Source: Streptomyces iconiensis
Lineage (GTDB): Bacteria > Actinomycetota > Actinomycetes > Streptomycetales > Streptomycetaceae
Length of the DNA stretch: 64,000 nt
Reading direction: 5' to 3'
Assembly (NCBI RefSeq): GCF_028657195.3
Contig: NZ_JANCPR020000019.1
Span: forward strand, 98,628 to 162,627
Shown: one piece after another, positions 16,110-24,706 of the stretch
Position numbering within the stretch: the stretch's first letter is position 1
Layout: each line of letters opens with the position of its first letter
Notes under the pieces: generated by a model
Database searches by the model: none
The model's input: only the letters and a program-made list of their open reading frames with translations
What the model was told of the DNA's origin: nothing
Program-made: the position numbers and the translations under genes

Positions 16110-17603
16110 ATGACCACAACACCTACCCCACCGTCCCTACGTTCTGAGAGCGACGACAAGAACGCCGGCGCCCCGGCGCCCCCATCGAGCACTCAGGCGA
16201 CCACGCCCCCGACGCTGGGCACGGCCGGGCTCCTCACCACGCTGACGGCCCTGCTGCTGTCGGTGGTGAGTTTCGCCGCGGCCGGCATCGCCGTGCCCGA
16301 CATCGGTGCCTCACTGCGCGCCTCAGCAGCCGAACAGTCGCTGGTGGTGTCCATATACGCCCTGGGCTTCGCTGTGCCGATGGTCATCGGTGGCCGGCTC
16401 GGAGATCTGTACGGGAGACGCAGACTCTTCCTCATCGGCATGGCGGGCTTCACCGCGTTCTCACTGCTGGCGACCGCCGCCCCGAACATCACCGTGCTGC
16501 TGGTTGCTCGCGCGCTCATGGGTGTCTCCGCGGCGGCGATGGTCCCTCAGGTGCTGGCGACGATCACGGCGTCGACCCAGGGACGGGAACGCGCCAGGGC
16601 AGTTGCCCTGTTCGGCGCGACCGCGGGCGGTGCCACGGCCGTCGGCCAGGTCCTCGGCGGCGTACTGCTGTCTGTCCCCCTGCTTGGCGCCCCCTGGCGC
16701 ATGGTCTTCGCGGTGAACGTTCTCCTGGGCGTTCTGGCGTTCATGGCCGCCCTGCGCTGGATGCCGAGCACCAGCTCGCCGGGCCACCGTTCGCTCGACC
16801 TGATCGGCACGGTACTTCTCGGATCCGCACTGCTCGCGCTGCTGCTCCCGCTGTCCCAGGGAGGGGCACTGGGCTGGCCCGCATGGTGCTGGGCGCTGCT
16901 GGTGGCGGCCCCGGTACTGTTCGCCGCGTTCTGGAGGTGGCAGCTCCGGCTGCACCGCGACGACCGTGTACCCCTTGTGCCGCCGCCCCTGTTCCGGTTG
17001 AGGTCGTACCGGCTCGGCCTGGTGATGGCGCTGATGCTCCAGTCCGCGTTCGGCGCGTTCACGTTCCTCTACGCGCTGTCCACACAGACCGGCCTCGGGT
17101 GGTCCCCGATGCGCGCGGCGCTGGTGCTGCTGCCTTTCGCCCTGTGCTTCCTCGTCGTGTCGATCTGGTCGGGAAGGCTGGCTCCCCGCTTCGGGTTCCG
17201 CCGGCTGCTGACGATCGGCGGAGTTGTCCAGGCAGTACTGCTGACAGTGACCGCGGCATGCGTCTTCTCGCAGGGTGCCGAGCTGAGCTCGTGGACACTC
17301 GGCGCTCTGCTGGTCGGCGTCGGCGTCGGCCAGGCACTCATGTTCGGGCCTTTGGTCGGCGCGATGATCACCGACGTGCCGCCGGCTTCGGCAGGAGCGG
17401 CATCCGGGGTGCTGCAAACCACTCAGCAGGCCGCGATGGGCCTCGGCGTGGCCGTGACCGGCGGGCTTCTCGGCGCGGCGATGGCCAGCTCGTCAGCCCC
17501 AGTCGCTGAGGCTTACACGACAGCACTCGCGATCTGTCTTGTTGTCCAGGCCGCCTTCGCAGTCATCTTCGCCGCCTGTGCCCTCGCACTGCCCAAGCGC
17601 TGA
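16110..17603 (+). CDS. MFS transporter, DHA2 (14-helix) drug-exporter type
   Basis: 497 residues; a polar 35-residue start is followed by about 14 membrane helices. Motif A is GGRLGDLYGRRRLFLIGM, and motif C-like glycines are in GATAGGATAVGQVLGGVLL. Length, helix count and the central LDLIGTVLLGSALLALLLPL segment fit the EmrB/QacA group (DHA2) that exports drugs or metabolites with proton exchange. The ATG at 16110 has only a weak ribosome site. A strong hairpin terminator follows at 17621. Its likely former regulator is a truncated MmyB-like gene on the other side. Confidence 0.9.
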   Translation: MTTTPTPPSLRSESDDKNAGAPAPPSSTQATTPPTLGTAGLLTTLTALLLSVVSFAAAGIAVPDIGASLRASAAEQSLVVSIYALGFAVPMVIGGRLGDLYGRRRLFLIGMAGFTAFSLLATAAPNITVLLVARALMGVSAAAMVPQVLATITASTQGRERARAVALFGATAGGATAVGQVLGGVLLSVPLLGAPWRMVFAVNVLLGVLAFMAALRWMPSTSSPGHRSLDLIGTVLLGSALLALLLPLSQGGALGWPAWCWALLVAAPVLFAAFWRWQLRLHRDDRVPLVPPPLFRLRSYRLGLVMALMLQSAFGAFTFLYALSTQTGLGWSPMRAALVLLPFALCFLVVSIWSGRLAPRFGFRRLLTIGGVVQAVLLTVTAACVFSQGAELSSWTLGALLVGVGVGQALMFGPLVGAMITDVPPASAGAASGVLQTTQQAAMGLGVAVTGGLLGAAMASSSAPVAEAYTTALAICLVVQAAFAVIFAACALALPKR

Positions 17604-17620
17604 CACGTCAGAACGCGGAA

Positions 17621-17657
17621 TGGGCGTCCAGCGCCGTACCAGGACGCTGGACGCCCA
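17621..17657. terminator. Hairpin terminator between convergent genes
   Basis: Perfect 13-bp arms (TGGGCGTCCAGCG at 17621-17633 and its complement at 17645-17657) with an 11-base loop, between the MFS stop codon and the end of the convergent small gene. No U-run follows, as is common in Streptomyces. It could stop transcription in both directions. Confidence 0.85.
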
Positions 17658-17675
17658 CCCGATGACGTAGTCAAG

Positions 17676-17876
17676 TCAAGGAACAGCGGCTGCGGTCCTG
17701 GGCTCGGCCGCCAGCCGCAGGCCGACCTCAACGAGGGTCCAGCCGAGGCGGGTACGAAGGCCCCGGCGGCGCCGGTCCGCGGAGACGAGACGGTACGCGT
17801 CGGCTTCGGCGCGGAGTTCGGCGGCGCGGGCATGGTGCAGGACGAGGTGGGTCTCGGGGTGGGTCTCCGGGTGCAT
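17676..17876 (-). CDS. Small conserved actinobacterial protein, function unknown
   Basis: 66 residues from the ATG at 17876. The sequence HLVLHHARAAELRAEADAYR, then RRRRGLRTRLGWTLVEVGLR, is of a type repeatedly found as short orphan proteins in Streptomyces: an amphipathic first helix followed by a basic turn and a second helix. No signal peptide or catalytic motif. It may associate with membrane or nucleic acid. It is convergent to the MFS gene. Confidence 0.6.
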   Translation of the reverse strand: MHPETHPETHLVLHHARAAELRAEADAYRLVSADRRRRGLRTRLGWTLVEVGLRLAAEPRTAAAVP

Positions 17877-18031
17877 CGGGCTGCGCCCTTTCAATCCGCT
17901 CCCAGGTCTTCCAGCAACCCACCCCTCGGCCGCTCTCCCCCTGCCCCTGCCGGTCAGGGTGGCGGCGCGCGCTGTCTGCCGCCTGCGGGAATTCAGGTGG
18001 CCTCAGCGAACGATCTCGGTAGGGTCGGGCA

Positions 18032-18526
18032 ATGCCCGAGCTGGAGCGGCTGCATGCCGGCCACGCACCGGCGGTCCTGGCCTTCGAGCTGGCGAACCGC
18101 ACCTACTTCGCTGCGTCGGTCTCCGACCGCGGCGACGACTTCTTCGACCAGTTCACCGACCGGTACAACGCCTCGCTGGCCGAGCAGGAGGCCGGCATCT
18201 GCGCCTTCTACGTGCTTGTCGCGGAGGACGGCTCGGTGCTCGGCAGGTTCAACCTGTACGACTTGGAGGATGGCACTGCCAGACTCGGCTACCGGGTCGC
18301 GGAGCGGGCCGCCGGCCGCGGCGTGGCAACCGCGACCGTCCGGAAGCTGTGCCGGATGGCGCCCGCGACGCACGGCCTGCGCACGCTGCGGGCGGCCACC
18401 TCCCACGACAACGCCGCGTCCCAGAAAGTCTTGACCAGGGCCCGGTTCGTCCCGGTTGGCTCTGCCGTCCCGGCCGATCTCGGCGGCAAGTCAGGCACTT
18501 GGTATCAGCGCGATCTCCAGCCGTAG
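18032..18526 (+). CDS. GNAT N-acetyltransferase (RimJ/RimL-like)
   Basis: 164 residues. Acetyl-CoA-binding motif A is visible as YRVAERAAGRGVATATVRKL, preceded by strand 4 (FYVLVAEDGSVLGRFNLYDL) and followed by SHDNAASQKVLTRARFVPVG, the late helix-strand of the fold. These features fit the RimJ/RimL group that acetylates protein N termini or small amines. Substrate unknown. It begins at ATG 18032 with GGTAGGG upstream and stands alone beside transposase debris. Confidence 0.88.
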   Translation: MPELERLHAGHAPAVLAFELANRTYFAASVSDRGDDFFDQFTDRYNASLAEQEAGICAFYVLVAEDGSVLGRFNLYDLEDGTARLGYRVAERAAGRGVATATVRKLCRMAPATHGLRTLRAATSHDNAASQKVLTRARFVPVGSAVPADLGGKSGTWYQRDLQP

Positions 18527-18653
18527 AACTTGACCTTGCTCGTGGGTCGGCTGCTGGAAGGCTGCGGCCACCGCTGATCATCGGCGTGGGAAGACTGACG
18601 GATCTTGCGATGGCCGCCGGTCACAGCGTGGACCCTGCTCGCCGCAGGAAGCG

Positions 18654-19385
18654 TTCGAGGGCCTGATGAGCCGGGTAGCCGGCCGGTTCGCCCGGGATGA
18701 ACTCCGGTGCCGGGCACGGGAGCTGATGATGCGAATGCTGTCGGAGCTGCCACGCAAAGACTGTTGGAGCGTCGCCGAGTGGGCCGGAGAGGCCACCCCG
18801 GGTGGCATGCAGCACCCGCTCGCCCGGGCCTGATGGGATGCCCCGGACCCCACGGGATGCCGACGCCCTGCGCGATGACGTGCCCGAATACGTCCTGGAG
18901 CATCCACGCGACGAAGGTGCAGCGCTGGTGGTCGACGAGACCGGGGACGTGAAGAAGGGCACGAACACTGTCGGCGTCCAGTGCCGGCGCCAGCGCACCG
19001 GCACCCCCGGCAGGATCGGAAACGCGCAAGTCGCTGTCTCCCTCGTCCACGCGGGGCTGCGTGAACACGCAGCGATGGGCCCGGAGTTGCACATACCACA
19101 CTCCCGTCTTCGCGACCCAGCCGGAGCCGGCCGCCCGCATGACCGGCCGGTTTCTCGATGCGGGGCACCGCGCCGGCTGAGTTGTCGCGGCTGTCGAGGT
19201 CTACGGCGGCAGCCCAAAGCCGTGCTCCGCAAGCTGCGCTCTGCGCTGGAAGAGCGCCAGGCCGGCTACGTACTCCCGTCGCCTGCTCACATGAAGCCAC
19301 CACCGGCGCGCGGAAGTTCCGCCGGCAAGTCCGAACCGGAGCCCTGACCAGCGGACAGCAGCCGCACGCCGTCTGGGCACAATGA
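18654..19385 (+). pseudogene. IS701-family transposase, decayed
   Basis: Recognisable transposase blocks in three frames: FEGLMSRVAGRFAR, ELMMRMLSELPRKDCWSVAE and WAGEATPGGMQH, then a TGA. After a shift come DADALRDDVPEYVLEHPRD and ALVVDETGDVKKGTNTVGVQ (the DDE Asp region); after further shifts EVYGGSPKAVLRKLRSALEE and QAGYVLP. These match Streptomyces IS701-type elements block by block. There are several frameshifts and stops, a short duplication near 18835-18860, and no C-terminal catalytic Glu region, so it is inactive. No inverted repeat ends were found. Confidence 0.75.
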
Positions 19386-19416
19386 CCAACGAACCCGAGC
19401 AGGAAGGCCCGACACC

Positions 19417-20025
19417 GTGGACCTGGACGAGATGTTCGGCGAAGGCTGGTGCGTAGCACTCGCCTCCCGCCCGCTCGCCGAAACCCTCCGCCTCATGGGC
19501 GTCGCCAACCCCGTCCCCTGCCCCGAGGGCGTGGACCAAGCCGCACACTTCCTCCAAGAGCACCAGGGTGAAGGCGCCTTCGTCCTCGGCCGCGACATGG
19601 CCGGCGGCTGGGCCCTCACCATCGAATTCGAAAGCTGGATCGGCTTCGATGACGATGTCCTGCGCACCCTCGCCACTGACGGCCGCACCGCCATCAGCGC
19701 CTATCGCGACCCCGACACGAAGACGGCCACCATCGCCCATGACGGCGCCGTACTCGGCCGCCTCGACCTGTCCGGCGGCTACTTCGACGGCCCCTCCGGC
19801 AGCGTGGACGCCGCCCACCCCGTCGTTCGCTCCCTCACCGCGGCCGGCTTCGACGCCTCCCCCGACTGTGAACCCACCGGCGAAGCCGCCACCGAAGAGC
19901 CCGAAGGCTGCCTCATCCTCGCCGTACGCGTCCTGACCGGCATCACCCTCACCGCAGCCGACTTCGAGGCCCCCTGGACCGGTGGCCTCTCCCGCCCCGC
20001 CCTCTCACCGGGCCAAGCCTCGTGA
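19417..20025 (+). CDS. DUF6461 family protein
   Basis: 202 residues from a GTG at 19417 with GGAAGG 8 bases upstream. The sequence resembles DUF6461: MFGEGWCVALASRPLAETL, FVLGRDMAGGWALTIEFESW, RTLATDGRTAISAYRDPDTK and the closing LAVRVLTGITLTAADFEAPW. An acidic cytoplasmic mixed alpha/beta protein without membrane segments. Such proteins occur in many copies in Streptomyces and often lie near toxin or mobile regions, but their function is not known to me. It sits between IS701 and IS5 debris and is itself intact. Confidence 0.75.
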   Translation: MDLDEMFGEGWCVALASRPLAETLRLMGVANPVPCPEGVDQAAHFLQEHQGEGAFVLGRDMAGGWALTIEFESWIGFDDDVLRTLATDGRTAISAYRDPDTKTATIAHDGAVLGRLDLSGGYFDGPSGSVDAAHPVVRSLTAAGFDASPDCEPTGEAATEEPEGCLILAVRVLTGITLTAADFEAPWTGGLSRPALSPGQAS

Positions 20026-20129
20026 AGGCGAGGTAGGGCGCGGAGAAGACCGATGAGTTGTTGGGCCGTTCCGTTCGGATCACCGAGCGGGCCGGAGGAA
20101 GATGCCCGCAATGTGCAGTCGGCCAGGTA

Positions 20130-20450
20130 GATGGTCGCGGTCTTCTCGTCACGGGTGCTGATTCCGCCCGGTTCGGATCCTCGTAGGCGCCGGCCTGGGC
20201 CATGAGGGCGGTGAACACCCGTTCCCAGATGCCGCCGACAGCCCACACCCGCAGCCGGTTGCAGGCACCTCTCAGCTGCCGTACTTCTCGGGCGGGTGCG
20301 CCCGCTGCGACCGGTCCGGGACTTCCAGGCGATCGCGTCGATCGCCTCACGTCACGGTGGTCCCCTCACGGGCGCCCCGCATCGGTGCTCGGTAACTAAT
20401 TCAGGAAATAACGGCTCGATCCGCGCCCACCGCGCGCCAGCCAACGGCAC
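20130..20450 (-). pseudogene. IS5-family transposase N-terminal remnant
   Basis: Reverse strand from about 20450: VPLAGARWARIEPLFPELV, a stop, then REAIDAIAWKSRTG in the same region and, after shifts, REVRQLRGACNRLRVWAVGG and IWERVFTALMAQA. The order matches the N-terminal half of IS5-type transposases (.W.RIEPLLP...REVIDAIAFK...YNRLR.WA.DGTWERVFTALLAQAD). Stops and frameshifts make it inactive, and the DDE core is absent. The flanks 20026-20129 and 20451-20517 contain nothing I recognise. Confidence 0.65.
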
Positions 20451-20517
20451 ACCCGGGCCGGCGTTCTGACGACCGGAACGAAACAGCCGAGGTCAGTGAG
20501 ATCCGTCGGCTGGTTGC

Positions 20518-21045
20518 TCAGCCCTCGTCCGCCGCCGGTCCGGCCGGCCTGGGAGTGGTCTCGCTGATGACGCCGGCGAGGCGGTGCAGCTGTGCGGCGA
20601 GTACGTGCCGCTCCTGCGGAGTGAACTGCGACAGAGCCGCGTACTGGCGTGCGCGCAGCTGGGCCTGCATGACGGCGAGGTGTTCGGCGCCTTCCTGGGT
20701 GAGGCGGATGAGGACCTGGCGCTCGTCCTGCGGTGAGCGGCGCCGGGTGACCACGTTCTTGCCCTCCAGCTGCTTGAGCATGCGGGTGGCGGTGGGCACG
20801 CTGACCTCGGCGTGAGCGGCCAGGCGGCCGACGGGCAGGCCCTCATCGCCGGCGCCCTCGGCGAGGGGGGTGAGCAGGGCCAGCTGAGCCAGGGACAGGC
20901 CGGCGGCGTACTGGCCGACGGTGGCGGCCCGCGAGCGCCGCATCGCGTAGAAGAGCCGGTCGGCGGCCTGGGCCAGATCTTCGACGCCGGGCTCCCCGGG
21001 CAGGCCAGGGGCGCTGCCGGTCTCGGATTTGCCTGCTTCTCGCAT
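20518..21045 (-). CDS. MarR-family transcriptional regulator
   Basis: 175 residues, ATG at 21045. Winged-helix core: LSLAQLALLTPLAEGAG, LPVGRLAAHAEVSVPTATRM, LKQLEGKNVVTRRRSPQDER (the DxR-type wing) and QVLIRLTQEG, followed by a dimer helix. It is divergent from the amidohydrolase at 21104. The 58-bp gap contains overlapping palindromes with the half-site TTAGC/GCTAA. It probably represses the amidohydrolase and itself and is released by a phenolic or similar acid ligand. Confidence 0.9.
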   Translation of the reverse strand: MREAGKSETGSAPGLPGEPGVEDLAQAADRLFYAMRRSRAATVGQYAAGLSLAQLALLTPLAEGAGDEGLPVGRLAAHAEVSVPTATRMLKQLEGKNVVTRRRSPQDERQVLIRLTQEGAEHLAVMQAQLRARQYAALSQFTPQERHVLAAQLHRLAGVISETTPRPAGPAADEG

Positions 21046-21050
21046 GACCG

Positions 21051-21091
21051 TTAGCTTACTGAAGAGAAATCATTAGCAAGCTAACTGTTAG
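21051..21091. promoter_or_regulatory. Nested palindromes, MarR operator
   Basis: In the gap between marR and the amidohydrolase are TTAGCTT (21051-21057) mirrored by AAGCTAA (21078-21084), a perfect 12-bp palindrome TTAGCAAGCTAA (21073-21084) and an adjoining perfect 11-bp palindrome CTAACTGTTAG (21081-21091). The AT-rich patch stands out from its surroundings. Binding by the adjacent MarR protein is inferred. Confidence 0.75.
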
Positions 21092-21103
21092 AGAGCAAGG
21101 TAA

Positions 21104-22048
21104 ATGTCCTTTCCCGCTCGCATCGACGTCCACCAGCACATCGTTCCGCCGGTCTGGGGCGAGACCCTCGCCGCGCAGGGCCTCGACTCCGGCGGCTGGG
21201 CCGTCCCGGACTGGAGCCCGAAGAGCGCGATCGCGATGATGGACCAGCAGGGCATCGCCACCGGCGTCCTGTCCGTCACCGCTCCAGGCGTCCACCTCGG
21301 CGACGACGCGCAGGCCCGGGATCTCGCGCGTGCGGTGAACGAGTACGGCGCCGAGGTCGTCAAGGACACCCCGGACCGCTTCGGCCACTTCGCCAGCATC
21401 CCGCTGCCCGACGTCGACGCCGCCGTGGCGGAGGCCGTCCACGCGCTGGACAACCTGCACGCCGACGGCGTCGTACTGATGTCCAACGCCCGTGGCCGCT
21501 ATCTCGGCGACCCGGACTTCGAGCCGCTGTGGGCCGAACTCGACCGCCGGGGCGCAAACGTCTTCGTCCACCCTGCCCAGCCCCCGATGGACCTGCTCCC
21601 TGGCACCCCCGCGCCGCTCGCCGACTACGTCTTCGACACCACACGCAGCGCCCTCAACCTGGTGCTGAACGGCGTTATGAACCGCTGGCCGAACGTGCGG
21701 GTGATCCTCTCTCACGGCGGCGGCTTCCTCCCCTACGCCGCGTATCGCTTCACCGGCCTGACCTCCACCGTCGTCGACCGCGAGCGCAAGGCCGAGGACA
21801 TCCTGCGCGACCTGAAGCGGTTTTACTTCGACACCGCCCTGTCCGCCAGCCCCAGCGCCCTACCCGCTCTGCTCGCCTTCGCCGCACCAGGCCACGTCCT
21901 CTACGGCAGCGACTGGCCCTTCGCTCCGCAGGAGGCCGGCAGCTACTACGACCACTTCCTCGACACCTACCCGGACTTCACCTCCGGCCAGGCAGAAGCC
22001 ATCGACCGCAAGAGCGCCGAGACCCTCTTCCCCCGCCTCGCCCACTGA
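21104..22048 (+). CDS. Amidohydrolase-2 family protein (ACMSD/decarboxylase-like)
   Basis: 314 residues. Metal-binding motifs of the ACMSD/gamma-resorcylate-decarboxylase branch: IDVHQHIVPP (H10, H12), NVFVHPAQPP, VILSHGGGFLPY and YGSDWPFAP (last Asp ligand). These enzymes mostly perform non-oxidative decarboxylation of aromatic or amino-muconate acids, some hydrolysis. The start at ATG 21104 has GAGAGCAAGG upstream. It is under a divergent MarR gene. No transporter or further catabolic enzyme lies beside it, so it probably acts as a stand-alone step. Confidence 0.88.
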   Translation: MSFPARIDVHQHIVPPVWGETLAAQGLDSGGWAVPDWSPKSAIAMMDQQGIATGVLSVTAPGVHLGDDAQARDLARAVNEYGAEVVKDTPDRFGHFASIPLPDVDAAVAEAVHALDNLHADGVVLMSNARGRYLGDPDFEPLWAELDRRGANVFVHPAQPPMDLLPGTPAPLADYVFDTTRSALNLVLNGVMNRWPNVRVILSHGGGFLPYAAYRFTGLTSTVVDRERKAEDILRDLKRFYFDTALSASPSALPALLAFAAPGHVLYGSDWPFAPQEAGSYYDHFLDTYPDFTSGQAEAIDRKSAETLFPRLAH

Positions 22049-22082
22049 CCCCACGGACAGGCACCGCGAAACCGCTACGGGT

Positions 22083-22102
22083 CGGGCAACGCCTTGAGCC
22101 GG
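22083..22102. repeat. 20-bp direct repeat, left copy
   Basis: The 20 bases beginning CGGGCAACGCCTTGAG are identical to 24090-24109, 2.0 kb away. Similarity continues imperfectly for about 17 more bases (CGGTG and TC positions shared). The two copies flank the epoxide hydrolase and CGNR regulator pair. No transposase lies between them. Confidence 0.85.
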
Positions 22103-22141
22103 GTCGGACGGTGATCGAGTTTCCCGGTCGCCGAGCCGCGC

Positions 22142-23313
22142 TCACCGATGAGCGGCAAGCACTGCCGCGAGGCCCTCTCGCAGGTCTTTGACGAAATACC
22201 CGGGAACCTCCAGCGACGGGAAATGACCCCCGCTTTCGGGTGTCCGCCATCGGACGATCTGTCGGTACCGCTCCTGCGCCCAGGGGCGCGGGCACTTCTC
22301 GACGTCGCGCGGATACATGGTGAGTGCCGACGGGACGTCGACCCGGAGTTCGGGGTCCAGCGAGTTGTGGCTTTCGTAGTAGATACGGGCCGCCGATGCG
22401 CCGGTCCGCGTCAGCCAATACAGGGTGACGTCGTCGAGAACGCGGTCTCTGGAAATCGTCTCGAACGGGCTGTCGTTGGTATCCGACCACTCGGCGAACT
22501 TGTCAAGGACCCAGGCAAGAAGCCCGACCGGTGAGTCGACGAGCGAGTAGCCGATGGTCTGCGGCCGGGTCGCCTGCTGCTTCGCGTACGCCGCGCGGTG
22601 GCGCCAGAAATCGCGGGTTTCCTCGGTCCACTTGCGCTCGACCGCCGTCAGCCCGTCCGTTGTCAACCCGGGCGGTCCCTCCGCGAACGTTGTGTGGATG
22701 CCGAGAACGTGCGCCGGGAATCTGCCGCCGAGCAGCGTGGTGATATTGCCTCCCCAATCGCCGCCGTGGGCTGCGAACGTGCTGTAGCCGAGCCTTTCCA
22801 TCAGCTCCACCCATGCAGCCGCGATCTTTTCGGTTCCCCATCCGGTGGTGGCCGGCTTGTCGCTGTAGCCGAAGCCGGGCAACGACGGGACCACGACGTG
22901 GAACGCCGGCGCGTCTGCTTCTTTCGGGTCCGCCAGTTCGTCCACCACATCGACGAACCGGGCGATGCTGTCCGGCCAACCGTGCGTCAAGAGCAGAGGG
23001 GTGGCGTCCGGGCGCGCGGATCGGCGGTGCAGGAAGTGGATTCCCAGATCATCAATGGTCGTGCGGAACTGGCCGATCTGGTTGAGCCGGTCTTCGAACG
23101 TCCGCCAGTTGTACCCGGTGCGCCAGTAGTTCACGACCTCGACGAGGTCGGCGAGCGGAACCCCTGTTCCCATCGGCGAGGACCGGGCTCGGCGCCACAG
23201 ACCGTCTCGGCCTCCGGCAGCCGCGCCGCGGCCAGTCGCGCGCGCAGATCGTCGAGGTCGGCGTCGGTCGCGTGGGCTTCAAATGCTTGCACGTCGCTGG
23301 TGAGACGGGGCAT
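22142..23313 (-). pseudogene. Epoxide hydrolase (EHN-type), single-base frameshift near the N terminus
   Basis: The reading from ATG 23313 (MPRLTSDVQAFEAHATDADL, RARLAAARLPEAETV ... RRWEQG) is the EHN N-terminal domain. It leaves frame at a GGGG run near 23162-23166, and the continuation VPLADLVEVVNYWRTGYNWR lies one frame away and runs intact to 22142. The main body holds the oxyanion HGW motif, the nucleophile loop HGGDWGG, ring Tyr residues and the C-terminal SGGHFPSLEVP His. One added G would restore about 390 residues, the usual family length. Either a real inactivation or a sequencing error in the G run. It is divergent from a CGNR regulator. Confidence 0.8.
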
Positions 23314-23334
23314 GAGACCTCCTGGCCATCGTGG

Positions 23335-23393
23335 AACCGGCTAAGGCGGTTCTAGCAGTTCTCCGAGCCGCGCCGCAACCGGCTAAGGTGGTT
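23335..23393. promoter_or_regulatory. Paired 17-bp operators for the CGNR regulator
   Basis: AACCGGCTAAGGCGGTT (23335-23351) and AACCGGCTAAGGTGGTT (23377-23393) are near-identical, near-palindromic direct copies 42 bp apart (four helical turns). The second ends two bases before the ATG of the CGNR gene, so that message would be leaderless or nearly so. Their place between divergent genes suggests control of both the regulator and the epoxide hydrolase. Binding is inferred. Confidence 0.75.
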
Positions 23394-23395
23394 CC

Positions 23396-23971
23396 ATGCG
23401 TACTGGTTTCCCTGACTTCCGCCTCGGCAGCGTGCTGGCGACCAGCTTCACGGGGACTCTGTCGGAGCGTCATGGCGAGGCCGTGGAGCGCATTCCCACG
23501 CCGCACCGGCTCATCGACTGGCTGGCGGTGAACGGCCTTGCGGTGGACTCCTGCACCGGCGCCCAGCTCGACCTCGCCCGGGAACTGAGGGAGTCGATCC
23601 ACGCCGCCGCGACAGCGGCGGCGGTCCAGGTCGCTCTCCCTGCGCCCGCTGTGCAAGTCATCAACGACTGCAGCGTCCAGGGCCGGGCCGCGGCGATCCT
23701 GACGCCCGAAGGTGAACGGCGATGGCGCCTCAGCTCGGCTTCCCGCGTGGAAGACGCCCTCGGCGTGATCGCCGCCGACGCGATCAGCATCATCGCTGGG
23801 GAGCGGGACGGGAAATTGGCCCTGTGCGTCTCACCAACCTGCCAAGCGGCCTTCTTCGACACCAGCCAAAGCCGCACCCGCAAATGGTGTGACATGAATA
23901 CGTGCGGGAATCGCCAGAAGAAAGCGCGCTTCAATGCCAACCAGCGCAAAAACCCCCGACCGGCGAAGTGA
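23396..23971 (+). CDS. CGNR zinc-finger (ABATE-type) transcriptional regulator
   Basis: 191 residues. The N-terminal ABATE-type domain covers about residues 1-135 (DWLAVNGLAV ... LARELRESIHAAA ... RVEDALGVIAADAISII). The C-terminal zinc finger has CVSPTCQAAFFDTSQ and RKWCDMNTCGNRQKKARF, holding the four Cys and the CGNR signature. Proteins of this family are stress- or ligand-linked regulators in actinobacteria. ATG 23396 has no Shine-Dalgarno sequence; a palindromic repeat abuts it. It is divergent from the epoxide hydrolase, which it probably controls. Confidence 0.9.
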   Translation: MRTGFPDFRLGSVLATSFTGTLSERHGEAVERIPTPHRLIDWLAVNGLAVDSCTGAQLDLARELRESIHAAATAAAVQVALPAPAVQVINDCSVQGRAAAILTPEGERRWRLSSASRVEDALGVIAADAISIIAGERDGKLALCVSPTCQAAFFDTSQSRTRKWCDMNTCGNRQKKARFNANQRKNPRPAK

Positions 23972-24089
23972 CCGTTACCCCGGTACATCCGCGCGGGCCC
24001 CGCGTCCGCGACTCATCCGCAGCGTTGGACGCACACCCCAACGGCACCGCTGAGAACGTCCGCCGCCCTCGGTCAGCGTCCTCGAAAGC

Positions 24090-24109
24090 CGGGCAACGCC
24101 TTGAGCCGG
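24090..24109. repeat. 20-bp direct repeat, right copy
   Basis: Second copy of the repeat at 22083-22102, in the same orientation. It is followed by a patch of short degenerate repeats (GGTCAGGACTTGC-like, three times within 24119-24175) that reaches the end of the methyltransferase gene. Confidence 0.85.
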
Positions 24110-24163
24110 ATCAAGCGGTGGTCAGGACTTGCCGGATCAGGCGGTAGTCAGGACTTGCGGTGG

Positions 24164-24706
24164 TCAGAGCTTGCGGTGGACCGAGACCGCGTAGGCGCCG
24201 TCGGTGTAGGGCTCGCGGGACCATGTCGCGTACCGCGCCTCACGTACGAGGCCCGCCGCCGCGCAGTGCGCGTCGTAGTCGTCCGCTGTGTACCCGCGGT
24301 CCACGGAGAAGCCCGCCACCAGGCGGCCTTCCGGCCGTACATGCGCCGCTACTCCGGCGACCAGGGCAGGTTCCGTCCCTGGCGGGGTGAACAGCGGGAC
24401 GTTGCCCGCCATCACCACCACATCGAAGGACGTGCCGAGGTCGAGACCGGCCAGGTCGCTCAAGTGCCAGGGGATGTCGGGCGCGAGGCGCCGGGCGGTG
24501 GCCAGCATCGACGCGTCGAGGTCCACGCCCACCACGTCGATCCCGTGCCGCGCCAGCTCGATCGCCACCCTGCCCGTACCGCACCCCGCGTCCAGGACGC
24601 TGGACGGCCCCAGGGAACGCACCAGTTCGGCCTCGCCGTGCACGTCCCCGCCCTCGGTCGCGATGCGGTCGAACCGGGCCTGGTACTCCTCGCCATTCCA
24701 TGCCAT
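24164..24706 (-). CDS. Class I SAM-dependent methyltransferase
   Basis: 180 residues from the ATG at 24706. SAM-binding motif I is SVLDAGCGTGRVAIELA; the acidic end of strand 2 is in VVGVDLDASMLATARRLAP; post-I and motif II are in LGTSFDVVVMAGNVPLF; motif III-like RPEGRLVAGFSVDRG follows. This is a small stand-alone Rossmann methyltransferase of the Methyltransf_25 type. Substrate unknown. It is separated by 178 bp from the end of the next reverse-strand gene, so possibly its own unit. Confidence 0.87.
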   Translation of the reverse strand: MAWNGEEYQARFDRIATEGGDVHGEAELVRSLGPSSVLDAGCGTGRVAIELARHGIDVVGVDLDASMLATARRLAPDIPWHLSDLAGLDLGTSFDVVVMAGNVPLFTPPGTEPALVAGVAAHVRPEGRLVAGFSVDRGYTADDYDAHCAAAGLVREARYATWSREPYTDGAYAVSVHRKL

